From: Umbelopsis ramanniana AG | Taxonomy: Eukaryota; Mucoromycota; Umbelopsidomycetes; Umbelopsidales; Umbelopsidaceae | Assembly (NCBI RefSeq): GCF_025399195.1 | Contig: NW_026252088.1 | Coordinates: 248,001-312,000 of the forward strand | DNA: 64,000 bases | Reading direction: 5' to 3' | Shown: positions 11,742 through 25,142 of the stretch, piece by piece | How the letters are laid out: each line of letters begins with the position of its first letter | Position numbering within the stretch: the stretch's first letter is position 1 | Notes under the pieces: model-generated | Told to the model about the DNA's origin: nothing | Databases searched by the model: none | Seen by the model: only the letters and a program-made list of their open reading frames with translations | Made by a program: the position numbers and the translations under genes

Positions 11742-12306
11742 CGGTTAACAAAAAATAATAAGTCGGTTTGTGATTGATAATAAAAAATTATCAATGTTGC
11801 TGCAAAGGAAAGTGCAAACTTGATATGTAAGCTCTCGGGTTTCAGATTGCCGACTTTACCGGAAGGCTTTTTGAGTAGCTGTGTTTGGAACCAAAAACAG
11901 AACCACTAAAAAAAAAAAAAGGTGGCAAAAACGAAGGTTCATTCTTTATGAAAGCAATATCACTTTCACCTCAATCAACAGAATGCTTGAAGATGAGCGC
12001 CTTTCTTTTAATGAACACCAAATGGTTTGACAGGGTAAATAATCCCTTCGTCTCCCTGTAAGCAAAGCGGCCATCCAATTTCTTAGAGCAAAGCCGCACC
12101 TGCTGTCACGTAACCTCACATGTACCACATTAGACAATTTCACCGGCCGACTGAAACTCTGGTATTATTTTAGAAAAAAGGATTTTACGGAGCTTGCTGC
12201 AAACAGAAACCGCTGTTATTTTCAACTTGGGATTTTTCTTCTCCGCCTTCCACTCTTCTTTCTTTCTTGACTTTCTCTGTTTGATCATAACCTTCCAACT
12301 TAAATC
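11742..12306. promoter_or_regulatory. Intergenic/promoter of first VTC4-like gene
   Basis: No coding potential was recognised. A pyrimidine-rich tract (about 12230-12290, mostly C and T) precedes the start codon, as is common in fungal promoters and 5' leaders. An A run lies near 11909-11920. Confidence 0.5.
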
Positions 12307-14933
12307 ATGAAGTTTGGTGAGGAATTGAAAGACAATGTGTTTGCCCCATGGAGGTTAGAGTATCTCGCATACGACACTATAAAGTATGATCTGAAAGCTC
12401 GCCAAATGGACCACCCATGGAATACGGAGGATGAGGCGTATTTTCTACGAGCCTTAGAGTTCGAGCTAACAAAAGTGGATGACTTCGTCTCACGAAAGCT
12501 TAGAGAGATTGATAGCCGTATTTCATACTGTGAAAGGATTCTCAACAATGCTCAAGCACCGTCGATCTTCGATGCCATGGACGACACTGTGACAGAAATT
12601 CTGTTCGATGTGAACGATCTTACCAAGTTCACCCGTTATAACTACCTTGGTTTCCAAAAACTATTGAAGAAGCATGACAAGTATACGGGAGGCAATATGC
12701 GTCAACAGTTTGTGCCCAAGTTTCAAGCAAAGCCTTTGGATAAACAGCGGTTCGATGTTGTCATCGTCCGTATTTCCACTCTCCATGATCTGTGTCAACT
12801 TAAAGGAGAAGCACGTACAGGCAACGCTGCTGCAGGTGGTGACCAAAATGCCTTCGAAAGAGCCACTGCCAAGTACTGGATTCACCCAGACAACATCACC
12901 GAAGTAAAAGCGATTATTTTGTTCCACCTTCCTGTCTTAGTGTTCAACACCAACAAACCGTACGAGGCTTCTGACAGCGCCATTTCAAGTGTTTATTTCG
13001 ACAATGAAGATTATGATCTTTACACTGGGCGCCTACAACGAGACGAAGGAGCTGAAGCTATTCGCTTCCGTTGGTATGGGCCAGTCGACTCCCCCAATAT
13101 TTTTATTGAACGAAAAACGCACCATGCGGCTTGGCTAGACGGTGCTTCTGTCAAAGACCGATTCAGACTCAAAGAACCCCAAGTTAACAATTTTGTTTCC
13201 GGAAGCTATACTGCTGATCAAATTGCCGAAGACATGCGAAAAAAGGGTGATATGGAAGAAAATGCTATTTCAGAAGCTCACTTTATTGCTCAAGGCATTC
13301 AAACGTCTTTCCGTGAGAAACACTTGGATCCCACGCTTCGTGTCTTTTACAACCGTACAGCGTTTCAGATTCCAGGTGATCAACGTCTGCGTTTATCATT
13401 GGATACAGACTTGACGTTTATACGCGAAGACAATCGTGACGGTAGCCAACGACGAGATCCTAATAATTGGAGGCGGGATGATCTAGGTATCGACCACCCA
13501 TTCTCCTATGTTACACAACAAGACATCTTGCGCTTCCCTTATGCTGTTTTGGAAACTAAACTGCAAACACATCTTGGTCAAGAACCTCCCGAATGGCTTA
13601 CCAAATTACTTGAGAGCTCTCTTGTTCATGAAGTTCCTCGATTTTCAAAATACTTGCACGGTGCTTCTCACTTTTACCGTGATTCGATGCCTCTACTTCC
13701 CTGGTGGCTGTCCGAAATGGATTTGGATATCCGGAAACCAAGAAGTAATCAATTCGGTTTAGCCAGATCCAAGAGTCTCAAACCCTTGATTGATGGAAAA
13801 TACCGAATGGGTTATTTAGAATCACAGTTGGAAAGAAAGTCGACGTTAGACCGACGTAACTCGAAACCCACCAAAGATATCGCAGCCTATCGCCAAAACA
13901 ACAATAGCACGCCTATCGATGAATCTATAACGATTGACATCTTTTCGGATAATCATCCGAGAGATTCACACCCCTTCCATCCTCATGAAGATGATCACTT
14001 GTACAGTCGTGAAAGTGGCAATTATTCCTCTGCCATGCTACTTCCTCCATACAACAATGACACTTCTGGGTTTAGAAATAGAGGCTTTTGGTCTAAAGGT
14101 GACCAAGGATCAAGGGAGAACCTTGTACCGATGGAGGACCTCAGTTTACCCCATGACAACAACGAAAAACAATGGGACGGCAAAGAAGGCGGTGGTGGTG
14201 GTAAAAAGAAAAACAAGAAGAACAAGAAGGAAAAAGCTGAACTCATTGAACCGAAAATCTTCTTTGCCAATGAACGTACATTTATTCACTGGCTTCATTT
14301 TGCCGCTCTTTTGCTGACTACGGCCCTCACCTTGCTCAACTTTGGTGACAAGACTTCTCGCATTGTTGGTGGAGTGTTCATTGGACTTGCTCTTGGTATC
14401 TCTCTTTATGCTCAGTTTCGGTTCCAGTACCGCGCATGGCAGATTCGCCACCAAGGCCACTTGCGTTTTGATGATATTTATGGACCTGCTGTGCTTTGTT
14501 TCCTTATTGTTGGTGCTCTTGTGGTAAGTTAAATAAGTTTCCTACGCACATGGTTGACGTGTTCTTTTTAAACTCACTGTATGCGCTACTCTTTCAGCTC
14601 AACTTTGTCCTACGATTTTCGGCTCCTCCACCAAATGGTAGCTATCTCGGCGTTGGGAACTCCACAGCTGGCACGACTGCCTTACAAGGAACTGCAATGG
14701 CAACAAACACTGTTTCAAACATTGCGACCACCGTGTCAAATACTATGGAGAACTTAATTCCAACTACCACAATGCCTGACGCGTCTTTTCCCGCAACGAC
14801 TAGTGTCGATGATCCTGCCAGTACAACGGATCCTACAAGCACCGACGACTCTACAAGCACTGACGAATTTGGAAACCCCATAGCTGATGGCTCATCCACG
14901 GACGCAAATGGCGACCCGCTTCCAACCCCGTAA
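12307..14933 (+). CDS. VTC4: Vtc4-like polyphosphate polymerase, copy 1 (long C-terminal tail)
   Basis: Two exons, 12307-14523 and 14598-14933; 850 aa. The N-terminal SPX domain (MKFGEEL...TKFTRYNYLGFQKLLKKHDK) senses inositol pyrophosphates. The central tunnel domain has the basic triphosphate-binding motifs [33 protein letters not shown] and [13 protein letters not shown], plus VLETKLQTH, all expected of a catalytic Vtc4. Three C-terminal membrane helices (about 664-750, DUF202 type) follow LLTTALTLLNFGD. In the family, Vtc4 makes polyphosphate from ATP and moves it into the vacuole or acidocalcisomes. The last exon adds about 105 residues rich in Ser, Thr and Asp beyond the final helix, absent from copy 2 and from the yeast protein (about 720 aa). 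A direct tandem paralogue follows. Confidence 0.92.
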
Positions 14934-15827
14934 AAGAAGATACCAACAAGCATGACGCACGCCTGCGCCTAATTCCCAACAATCGGCGCAGCTCTCCGTT
15001 TTGCCTATCCAACTAGATTAGCTCTGCTCTTTTATTTTTTTCATAACTGCATTTTGCATTGTCATATTTTATCGATCTGTAAGAATCAGTCCTAGCCAAA
15101 CCACACTATAGCATAAACAGTACGAGTGTGGTATGTATAATAAAACACTGGCTCAAAATGATATATGAAATTGAGAAACCCCTTGCGATTCCCACCTGTA
15201 GACCAACCTGCCAATTATAGACAGGATGGGAGCAGCCGTCAACGTTTGCAAAATGTGGTGGGTTTTGAATTGAGACACGGAAAAATTTTCAACGTCGTTT
15301 CGCTTAACAATCAACCCATTTTAAAAAATTTGTAAGAGTAATAAGAACCGACGGGTTTCAGTTGATGCGTTCTGATGCTGGAAAACCCAGTTCGGTACCG
15401 ACAGTTCTTCCGATACCACCTCAGCTACATCCAATGCCAGCTTTTGCCGAAGTCTGGATGCCTGTGTAACGTATGGAAATAGTGACCTCAATGACTCTTT
15501 GCTTACGAAAGGTGCATTATTAACCGATAAGGAAGACCACACGACCTCGCGTGGGTCATGTACCGGCTATTTTTTTTTTTTACTAAAGCTGGGCTGACGG
15601 AGCCTAATGTCTGTGTTTGCAAAACCTGTGTCAGTTTGATCATTACTACAGGCCAAAAATAAAGAGATCGTTTTGACTAAGAATTAAAAAAAAAAAATTA
15701 TATTATCTGTCATCAGAGACCCGCTTATATCTCTAATCGCTTTCTCAATCCTTGTGTCTTATCCTCCTTCTTCTTCTTTAAAACTTCGTCGGTTTACGCA
15801 TTTCTCTTTCGGCTTTATATCTCAATC
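14934..15827. other. Intergenic between tandem VTC4 copies
   Basis: AT-rich spacer with T and A homopolymers (about 15570-15581, 15687-15697) and a pyrimidine-rich leader just before the second VTC4 start. No gene was recognised. Confidence 0.5.
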
Positions 15828-18184
15828 ATGAAGTACGGCAGCGAACTCCAGGATAACGTTTTTGCTCCATGGAGACTATCCTACATTGCATACGATGTGC
15901 TGAAAATGGAATTAAAAACTCGTCAACTCGACCATCAGTGGAATGATGCAGACGAAGCTGATTTCGTAGAGGTTAGTATTTCATCATAAGTAGTTGTGAA
16001 ACGTATGACATGGTTGGCTAAACCCTCACCCAAATCCACAGTTGCTGCATAATGAATTGAACAAGGTTTACGACTTCGTTACCGCCAAACTGAGGGAAGT
16101 CGAAGCTCGTATCACCTACTGTGAGAGAACCATCGGTACTTTTCAGAAGAACCCCACTATGTCATCTGAAGCCAATTGGGGCATCATGGATGATGCACTG
16201 ACCGAGGTTTTATTCGATGTAAATGACTTGGCTAAATTCACACGAGTCAATTATATCGGGTTTCAGAAGATTTTGAAGAAGCACGACAAGTGGACCAACC
16301 GAAGCCTGCAACATAGCTTTGTTGAAGCTCTACGATCAAAGCCGTTGGATAAACAGCGTTTCGATGTTGCCATTGTCTACATTTCTTCATTGCACGATCT
16401 TTGCCGTCTGCGCGGTCAGCCACGGAATGGAAACTCTGCAGCCGGTGGCGATCAAAACGCTTTCGAAAGAGCGACTTCAAAGTATTGGATCCATCCAGAT
16501 AATGTCACAGAAGTCAAGGCAATCATTATGTTACATCTTCCTGTACTGGTCTTCAATCAGAACAAGAAATATGAAGAAAGTGATTCCGCTATCTCTAGTG
16601 TATACTACGATAACTATGACTTTGATCTATACACTGGAAGACTACAACGGGATGAAGGCGCCGAAGCCATCCGTTTTAGATGGTAAGACCAAAGTGTTGT
16701 AGTAAGGACTAAAAAAAAATTTTTTTAAAACCCATTGTTAACGTTTTTATGTTTTTGTCTCAAGGTATGGCCCATACGAGTCCCCAAACATATTTATCGA
16801 GCGAAAGACACATCACGCAGAATGGTTGAACGGAGCTTCCGTGAAAGACCGATTCCCATTGAAGGAGGACAAAGTCAATAGCTATGTTGCTGGAGAATAT
16901 ACTCCGGAGCAGATTGTCGAGCAGATGAGAGCCAAAGGCACAGCCGATGAAGACACTATAAACAGCGTCAACTTTATCTCCACCGGAATTCAAACTTCTT
17001 TCAAAGAAAAAAATTTGACTCCCATTTGTCGTATCTTTTACAACCGTACCGCCTTCCAACTTCCTGGTGACCAAAAACTACGTATTTCACTAGACTCAGA
17101 CATGACTTATATCCGTGAAGACGATCTTGACGGCGTAAAAAGACGAGACAATAATAACTGGCGACGCACCGATGCCCATATTGATTACCCGTTCAGCCAT
17201 TTGCCAAAAAAGGATGTATACCGATTCCCTTACGCTGTGTTGGAAACCAAGTTGCAAACCCATCTTGGACAAGAACCCCCACAATGGCTTACTACTTTGT
17301 TGGATTCACATCTTGTTCATGAGGTACCTCGTTTCTCCAAATATCTCCATGGCGCATCCTTCTTCTATGGAGAGCGATTGCCACTTCTTCCTTGGTGGCT
17401 TTCCGAAATGAACACGGATATTCGCAAGCCAAGATCTATGAATGCTGGCTTATCCCGTTCCAAGAGTTTCAAGCCTTTGATTGACGGGCAGTATCGTCAT
17501 GCCATGGAAGAGGAGGAGCGTCGCATGGAGCGTCAAGAGCGTACAGCCAAGTCTGTGGCTGCCAGCGATGGATCCAGTCTAGCTGGCAGTACAGTGCATT
17601 CGCAAATAGCCGGCCCTCCATCTATTACCATCCAACCCGCTGGTAACGTTGATGCTTCCAAAGCCAAGTCGTCTAAAAAGGCAAAAAGCGGAGGAGACAA
17701 CCTGTCTAGCACTTATTCACCTTCCATTGGAAATAATGAAAAGGGTGTGATGTATCGCGGAGGAGCTGTATCGCCTATAGAAATCGAACCCGTAGGAGAA
17801 GCTGTAGCCATTGACATCGTTGAAGAAGATGGAAATGGAAAAGACAAGGGCCCAGTCAAAAGGAGAGTCAAGGTCAAGGTCGAGCCCAAGGTTTTCTTCG
17901 CTAATGAACGTACATTCATTTCATGGTTGCAATTCTGCGCTTTGCTACTTACTGTTGCTCTCAATCTCCTCAACTTTGGTGACTTCGTATCCAGAATTAG
18001 CGGAGCTCTTTTTATTTGTATAGCTGGTGTCATGTCCATATATGCGTTGTATCGCTTCGAACGCAGAGCTTGGATGATCAATCGCCAACATACCGGCCGT
18101 TACGACGATATCTGGGGACCTGCCGTCCTCTGTGTCTTCTTGGTGGCAGCATTGATCGTCAATTTCTACCTCAGATTCCGATGA
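15828..18184 (+). CDS. VTC4: Vtc4-like polyphosphate polymerase, copy 2
   Basis: Three exons, 15828-15971, 16042-16682, 16765-18184; 734 aa, close to the usual Vtc4 length. SPX domain begins [17 protein letters not shown]. The catalytic tunnel keeps [48 protein letters not shown] and [13 protein letters not shown], so the triphosphate- and metal-binding residues of Vtc4 appear intact. A Ser/Lys-rich linker (about residues 515-620) leads to three membrane helices, and the protein ends within a few residues of the last helix (NFYLRFR). It is clearly a duplicate of the upstream gene, with strong identity in both domains but a diverged linker and different introns (copy 1 has none inside the SPX or tunnel region). 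The copies may differ in localisation or VTC complex composition; that is inference. Confidence 0.93.
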
Positions 18185-18746
18185 TAGCATCGAGACCCAC
18201 CTCGAAATCTTTTTGGCATACGTTTTCTTTCTTTATAATTTTGTTTACCATCTACACATCACCCTATATTTAGGACATTATCTTCTTTTGCTTCTGTCCT
18301 TCATCATGTCACAAAATCCAATTCCCCACACGCATTTTTTGTACATCCAATTCTAAAAAGTATAATAGCCGAGATGATTTATAAACAGTATCGGACAACA
18401 TGCATTGTTCTCAGTTGAAAAACTTCCGATACATAGTGATGATACATTGAGTGATGATTGAATCCGTGCATCAGTCCAATGGAACAATGTCCCGTATTAT
18501 CCAAGTGCAATGGTACAAATGTTTCATAACACGAAAGTAGATTTATTGCTAAAAAGTGAGACTGCATTGATCTCAGTTATAGAACGTCATGGTAATACAG
18601 CAAAGTTTCGATCTAGTCTATGTCAGTCAGGTTTATATCCTCTGCTGCTTGTTTTCTGTCTCGTATATTACCATGTTCCATCTTTTGCACCGTCGAAGTG
18701 AGCTTTATCAGCTCATCACAAGAATAAATCCTCCTACGTATATGCC
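18185..18746. other. Intergenic, nothing recognised
   Basis: 3' flank of VTC4 copy 2 and promoter of the next gene. AT-rich, no conserved frame seen. Confidence 0.5.
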
Positions 18747-19573
18747 ATGATCTCAAGAACAAAGATAGAGAATATCACCAGCCTTACCTTCAATTTCATT
18801 AACATTACTCTCTACATATTGATCACCACCGCTGCTGTAACAAAGTCTATTGGCGGTGACTTTGCAGATATTGTAGTATGTGTGTATACTGCGTAGGTTA
18901 AATTCACCTAATCACTGCAAAAATCCGAATGCTTTGGTGTAACATTTCCCCCACCCCTTTGTTTCAAATAGAGTCGCAACCACGTTTCTCATTCTTAATG
19001 AGGTACGGTCGCCGGCATTCGTTGACGAGTACTTTCGCTTCTTGCGTATAAATCAAGGACGTGGTTTACTCTTTTTATTGTAAGTGTTGTATGTTGACCC
19101 GCTGTATACAAAGAAAAACAACCAATGGGCTGACGGAACGATTTAGTTTTGGATGTGTGATACTGGACACCAAGTCATTCAATATCATTGTGGGCATTCT
19201 CAGTTGGACTGTGGGTCTTCTGTACCTCATTATTTCGTTCGCTCCGGATCGATTCAAGCCCAATACACTTATAGTCAACTGGCAAACCTGGAAGGATTTT
19301 TCTGCGGAAGGTCTTGATCTTGCCAACCCAGCCACGACGCCAGGGCTATCAATGGCATACACCTCACCGCATGCAACTCGAGACTTGCTCAGTCCCAGCA
19401 AGAATCGCTCATTTCTTCACGTAGATCAAGCTCGGTCATCTCCTATCAGCAGCCCGGTTAAAACTCCAGTTGTCGCTGCATCCATACGCCATCCTTCATA
19501 TTTCGGGAGTGATCATACTCCAGATCTGTCCATCATTGATACCATGAGGTCAATGTCGCGCAGTACGAAGTGA
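18747..19573 (+). CDS. TVP15-like Golgi membrane protein (COPI-associated family)
   Basis: Three exons, 18747-18883, 18972-19079, 19147-19573; 223 aa. The first part has four hydrophobic segments: around FNFINITLYILITTAA, DIVVCVVATTFLILNEV, GRGLLFLLFGCVI and IIVGILSWTVGLLYLI. The FLRINQGRGLLFLLFG block is the hallmark of the COPI-associated/TVP15 family, small tetraspanning proteins of late Golgi vesicles. The C-terminal 100 residues are cytosolic, with Ser/Pro motifs (SPSK, SPIS, SPVK) that could be phosphorylated. The first donor (18884) was chosen because it restores frame; another donor 8 bases upstream is a better consensus but breaks it. Confidence 0.75.
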
Positions 19574-19844
19574 TCCTTCCAATAACCTAGCGTTATTGCA
19601 AACGCAACACTCTCTGGAAGAGTCTCACTATACCACTGGTTCGGGGGGGGTTTTTTTTTTTTTAGAAATGTTTCAAAATAAATACAATCCAAAGACGTTT
19701 GATAAAGATCTAATTGATGCTAAGCGCTATTATTAAGCCTGATGGTCAAAAAGGAAAAGGAAACAAAAAGAGAGTATGGTATGTTACATGGCACAATGCA
19801 AATGCGGTACACACGTAGGTGCTGAAAAGGAAAGGAACAAGCTT

Positions 19845-22800
19845 TCAAAGAGCATCAAAGTTCACAATATGCAAAGCCTTTCGTCGCTCTAAACGATCCT
19901 CTCGCTTTTCCATCCAATTAAGCGTTGCAACTACAGTTGCCAAAATGGCAGCTGCACCGGCTAAGGTGACAAAGACCCATGGGATGTAATCTGCTGGCTG
20001 AATGTAGAGTTCTACTTTCCATCTGTAGAAGAAAGCGTCAGTTGTGGGAGCATAAAGATGAGGAAGATGAAATTAACTTACGTAGAAGAATCCTCAACAC
20101 CCTCTGGTTGGTATGGAATGAAAATTAGTTGGGAGTTGGGGATAACTCCTTCGTAAAATAGATAATTTTGAACCTGTATTCAAAATGTTGATAGTGTTGG
20201 TTACTCTTGTTCTTCATTTAACAAATACAACATAATCTTTTGTCGAGTCAAAGCCTTACCTGATGTTGAGTGGTACCAGCAAACATTTCCTCAATATAAT
20301 TGTTGGTGCGGCCCAATCCAAACAAGCTGTATGGAGTTTGAAGGGAAAGGTATCCCGTCTGTGAAAGTTGAGGAACTGTATATATTTCATAGATGTGAGC
20401 GCTCCATTTCCCAAAACTTCGCTATTTCGTTACCAGTAACATACCTTGGTGTACACGCTTTACGCCGGATGTGTCAAGCACCGTAAATTTGAACGTTGCT
20501 CCAGGATAATTAACACCGTATGGCTATCGACAATGCAATGTTAATAAAATCAGGGACATTTCATTCTAAAGAGCAATAAGCACAAACCTTTGGAGTTGGA
20601 AATCGCGGTTCATTAGGGCAATAGCCTGGGCATACGCCGTTGGAAACTAGTGTACACAAATCATATGTAATGTCAATCTTTCTGTGTAGACTAGTGAGTT
20701 ACCAAGCATGGAATAATCAACTTACCAAGCCCTTTCAGGAAGAAAGCATCATTAAAGTAATTGTTCAGTACAAATTGTGCTTTCCTGCCCAATGATGAAC
20801 TGGATCCCTCCAGTTGCAGTACAAGTATGTCAAGCGTGCCCTAAATACGTTGGTCAGACTATGGCTTGTACGCATACTTCTCACAAAAATTTCACCTACA
20901 TCTTCAGCGATATCGAAGAAAGCAGCTTGCCTCGGGTTGGATATGTCACTAGTAATGGCATCGGCTCCACTGGTGACAATTTTGAATGCTCTACGATACG
21001 CATTTGTAGCGGGGGCTGGGCATCGGCCATTGTCGCAACGAACAGACTCGAAAAGTACCACTCGCTTATTTGTGACGACGAGTAGGTCCGGGTATCCGTC
21101 CAAATTATAGTCCCCTTTAATGATAGGGTTCTTTCGGTTAGTCATGAGTAAAAAAATGAAAGCTGAGTATGTTACATACCAAGTCGAATGGGTACTGGCC
21201 AAGAACCCTGAAAGCCAGTGTCATCCGTGCGGATATATTCACCATCATCCAACACACTACTCATATCAAACATCGAATATGACTAAAGACAAATGAGTAA
21301 GCTGTATGTTTCAATATTGAAGGGTTCCGAAATTTTCATCAGTTACCTGAGTATGACTACTATCAAAGTCAAATTTGAAGTCTGGGTCTGCAACACATAG
21401 GTTTCGTGCTTGGCGACAGGTGGTTGAGTTTTGGTGGGAATCTTCAGGCTTCGCGCACAATGACATTTGTTGATTATAAACAATATGGATCTGACATTTT
21501 GATCCACTGCACACAGGAAACAATATATCGATAGATCCATCGCCATCTAAATGAAATGATAATGTCAGTTGGTGCCGAACTACCGTGTGTGATTTCTATG
21601 TAGACTGACCTATATCGGAGAAGCTTAGAGGACCAGCCCCGTTCGGCAAGTTTGCTTGTTGAACCATTTTGAAGCCTTGTTCGCGATTGTTGACCCAAAA
21701 CTGCACACTCTGCTGTCCATTCGATCCAGTGCATGTAAAAACGAGGTCTGACGGTAAAGATAAAACGTTAACATGCGTGCTTGACTCTATAATCTCATCC
21801 TTCACGTTAGTAAAAAGACGCCTGCCTTACCTGCAAGACAATCACCGTCCAAATCCAGAAATGCATTCGAATGGGGAGAAGACCATACGCACTTCTGGGA
21901 ATCTGCTGTGTCAAACAATTTCTCAGCGGACGAACTAATAAAAGAAGATGTCTCATTAGATTAACGTTATGAACCTAAAACAATCGTAAGCATTACAGCA
22001 CTTACACATTGAAAAGGGTGGTGCTATTCGGGTTGGCCGGATCTGCAATATTGGTCCAAATGGACAATGTAGGTTGTGATGATGTATCATCCCATGCGTA
22101 TCCTAATATATCAGGCTTCATATCACCAGTGATATCTGCTACCATGGGCTGAGCTGTCTTTGCTGAAGGAAGGCTGATGTAGTCGGAATCTACGAGTGAT
22201 TGAAGATAGATTTATTTTCAGCTGGTTGGACACTTTGTCGCCAAATGTAACATGCATCCTCATTTTACCTATTGTATCATTTCCATTCCCCTTGTAAATT
22301 CTCATCAATATCTCATCATTGGCATGCGATGGGTTCTTGCGTCCCATAAGCAAGAGATCAAGCTTGCCGTCAAATGTAAAGTCGCCAGGAATGATATTTT
22401 CTATCACAAAATCGGTGTTGTGGACTTGCGGTGCGTTCGGTAACGCTTGAAAGGTAGAGTTGACTAGTAGAGCCTTTAGTTACAGGCTGGCTTTTCACTG
22501 TGAATTTGACATGCAAGCTACATACCATGATTCCAAGTGTACACTGTTACGGAAGCTTGATCGGTGCCAAGCACAATTAAATCAGTGCTGTCGTAAACAA
22601 AATACTCGGTTAAACTCTTTCTTTGTTCCATAATAGACATAGGTATCACATAAACATACTATTTGTCGCCATTGAAGTCTCCAAATGCTGCAATGGTGCC
22701 TGCCAAGTTATCAATGCCGAGACTGTCTGGCGGAAGCTGGTAGAGCTTGCTTTTTGGAAAGGTTGATGGGTATTGAAATGCGTAAACGGTGCTGAAGAGA

Positions 22801-22865
22801 TTTGATATACAACAACATAGAGCTAGTGCCTGTGTTATTGTAGTGCTAGACCTCCACCGTAGCAT
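19845..22865 (-). CDS. ITFG1/TIP-like FG-GAP repeat membrane glycoprotein
   Basis: Fifteen exons on the minus strand: 22865-22660, 22614-22526, 22463-22269, 22189-22006, 21934-21831, 21747-21610, 21546-21347, 21282-21180, 21114-20900, 20840-20726, 20646-20588, 20523-20445, 20375-20260, 20173-20082, 20022-19845; 690 aa. A signal peptide (about 1-29) precedes FG-GAP beta-propeller repeats (GDFNGDK, GDFTFDGKLD, DLDGDC, DIDGDGSID, GDYNLDGYPD). The C-terminal part aligns well with human ITFG1 in LSLQTPY.LFGLGRT.N, PNSQLI.IPY and one membrane helix before a short basic tail (NWMEKREDRLERRKALH). ITFG1/TIP is a type I membrane protein of the secretory pathway; its fungal role is unknown. It is head to head with JJJ1, 163 bp between start codons. 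Confidence 0.9.
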
Positions 22866-23028
22866 GATTAGACGACGATGGGCACAAAGAGCTTGGAAAG
22901 TATCAATGCCAAAAAGGTGAGGTATGTTAAACTCCGCCGAAGTTTAAAAATGTTTTTGCTGTGCCAGCCCAAAAAAAAGCGATCTCTAATCTCGTGCATT
23001 CAACAATAACCTTTGCGATCTCCCGGAA

Positions 23029-25042
23029 ATGCGAGTTTGTTACTACGAGTTACTCAACGTAGCAAGGACTGCTTCACCTGAAGAGTTAAAAAAGGCTTAC
23101 AGAAAGCAGGCTTTGATATGGCACCCTGGTAAACCTCACTTCATGAGAGTTTAATACTCAGACTTTACAACCTCGATACTGACAAATCCTATTAGACAAG
23201 AATGCCCATAGAATCCAGCAAGCTACCGATCAATTTGCCTTAATTCAAGAAGCATACGAAGTCCTATCAGATCCACAAGAAAGAGCATGGTAACGATGGT
23301 CGCATTATGATATGTATAGACGTAACTGCCAGCGTTGTACTGACGATTGCTTTATTTGATAGGTATGATGGACATCGAGACGCCATTTTACGAGGAGATG
23401 ACAGTGTTGGCCAGAAAGACAGCTCAGCCGGGACGACAGTTGACGATCTTATGGGATACTTTAGTATATCTCAATATCGTGGATATAACGATGATCCAAA
23501 GGTAAAGCTATTGTTATCAGCATATAATTGGGATCGTCAGTTTGACTAATCCTTGTATTACATAGGGATTTTTTCATATCTATAGAACGCTGTTTCAAAA
23601 GTTGGAGGACGAGGAAGAGGAAGCTGTGGCCTCTGGAGCGTCGGACGAGGTTCAGTCTTTTACACGATATCCATCATTTGGTTCTTCAAGCACGCCGTTT
23701 GCTGACGACGACGGTTACCTTGGATACGGAGCTTACGTCAAGGACTTTTACAATGCTTGGATGACCTTCTCCAGTGCAAAATCTTTCCAGTGGGCAGACA
23801 AATGGAGGCTGTCTGAAGCTCCCAACCGATTTGTAAAGCGGGCAATGGAGAAAGAAAACAAGAAAGCTAGAGAAACCGCTAAGAAGGAATACAATGATAC
23901 CATTAGAGTAAGTCAATATACAACTGGCGACATGTAATTGATATTCACTGCTAACTTCTCGTTATCGTGCAGAACTTGGTGGCTTTTGTTCGAAAACGTG
24001 ATCCACGATACAAGGCGTATCAGGACCAGCAGAAGGCGAAAAAAGATGCGCAAGTGGCAGAGAACAAGGCAAGAGCACAACGAGAACGCTTAGAATTGCA
24101 GGCAAAGGCTGCCGCATACAAGGAACAAGAGTGGGCCAGGGTTGGCGAAGAAGCTGATAGTGTATCGGAAGATGAGGACGAGGACGAGGACGAAAACGGA
24201 GACTACGACGATGCATTTTATTGCGTGGCATGCAACAAGTATTTCAAGAGCCAAAGACAATTCGAAAACCATGAGCAAAGCAAGAAACATATTAAAATAG
24301 TACAAGATCTTCGGGAACAAATGCTTGCCGATGAGGAGAATCTGGATTTACAAGCTATTCCACTGCAAATGGATGATACAGAAGAGGGAGAGAGCATCGA
24401 GCCGGTGAATTTAACAGACGTCGGTGAGGAGATTGCGATTATTCAAACAGAGCCTCTGGATGTGGTTTCCGACGACGATTACATACCGATACACCCAGCC
24501 CCTAAGAAGTCAAAAAAGAAAGCGAAGAAGAAGGTTCCTAACTGGGGATTTGATAGTGAAGAACTTAGCGAAAGTACTACGCCGAATTTGGATGAAGCAT
24601 TTGTGGAAGAAGATCTTTCTACCCTAGCGGCCAGACTTGCACTGGGTCAGTCCGGTAGACGGAAAAAGGGAAGCAGAGTAAATACCCCACGACAAATGGA
24701 CAGTGATGATGAAAATGGATTGTCAACACCTAAACCCGATGGCGACCTTGGTTCTCTGAATAGCAGCAATTCTGAAGCCACTCCTGTTAAAGAATCGGCC
24801 AAGGCAAAGAGGGAAAAGCGTAAAGAGAAGAAAAAGCAAAAAGAAGAGGCTGCAGCTGCTGAGGTAATTTTTGCTAATGCTTTTAGTTATTAACGTTACA
24901 TCACTAACATTCTTTCTTACAGCAAATGCTGAACTGCAACGTTTGTGGTGAGGATTTTCCGACGAGAAATTCGCTCTTTACCCACATTAAAAGTACAGGA
25001 CACGCACTCGCTGCTCCAACCAAGTCAAATAGAAGGAGGTGA
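23029..25042 (+). CDS. JJJ1: Jjj1/DNAJC21-type J-protein, 60S ribosome maturation
   Basis: Six exons, 23029-23128, 23196-23289, 23363-23501, 23566-23907, 23973-24863, 24923-25042; 561 aa. J domain at residues 1-70 with the HPD tripeptide at 32-34. A conserved middle ([13 protein letters not shown], Tyr/Trp-rich YVKDFYNAW) and a charged helical stretch follow. The first C2H2 finger (about 309-331, [19 protein letters not shown]) follows an Asp/Glu run. After a Lys-rich region comes a second finger at the C-terminus (about 527-549, [12 protein letters not shown]...HIKSTGH). Two fingers plus a J domain are diagnostic of Jjj1/DNAJC21, which stimulates Hsp70 with Rei1 to release Arx1 from cytoplasmic pre-60S particles. 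It shares a short divergent promoter with the ITFG1-like gene. Confidence 0.95.
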
Positions 25043-25142
25043 ATGTAAAGTATTGTGTTATTTGGTAATATACAATTGTAGTGTACTCTAGTCTAGTGCT
25101 GTTGTTGTCTTGCTCTTAAAATCAGCAAAATGTTTTTTCTTT

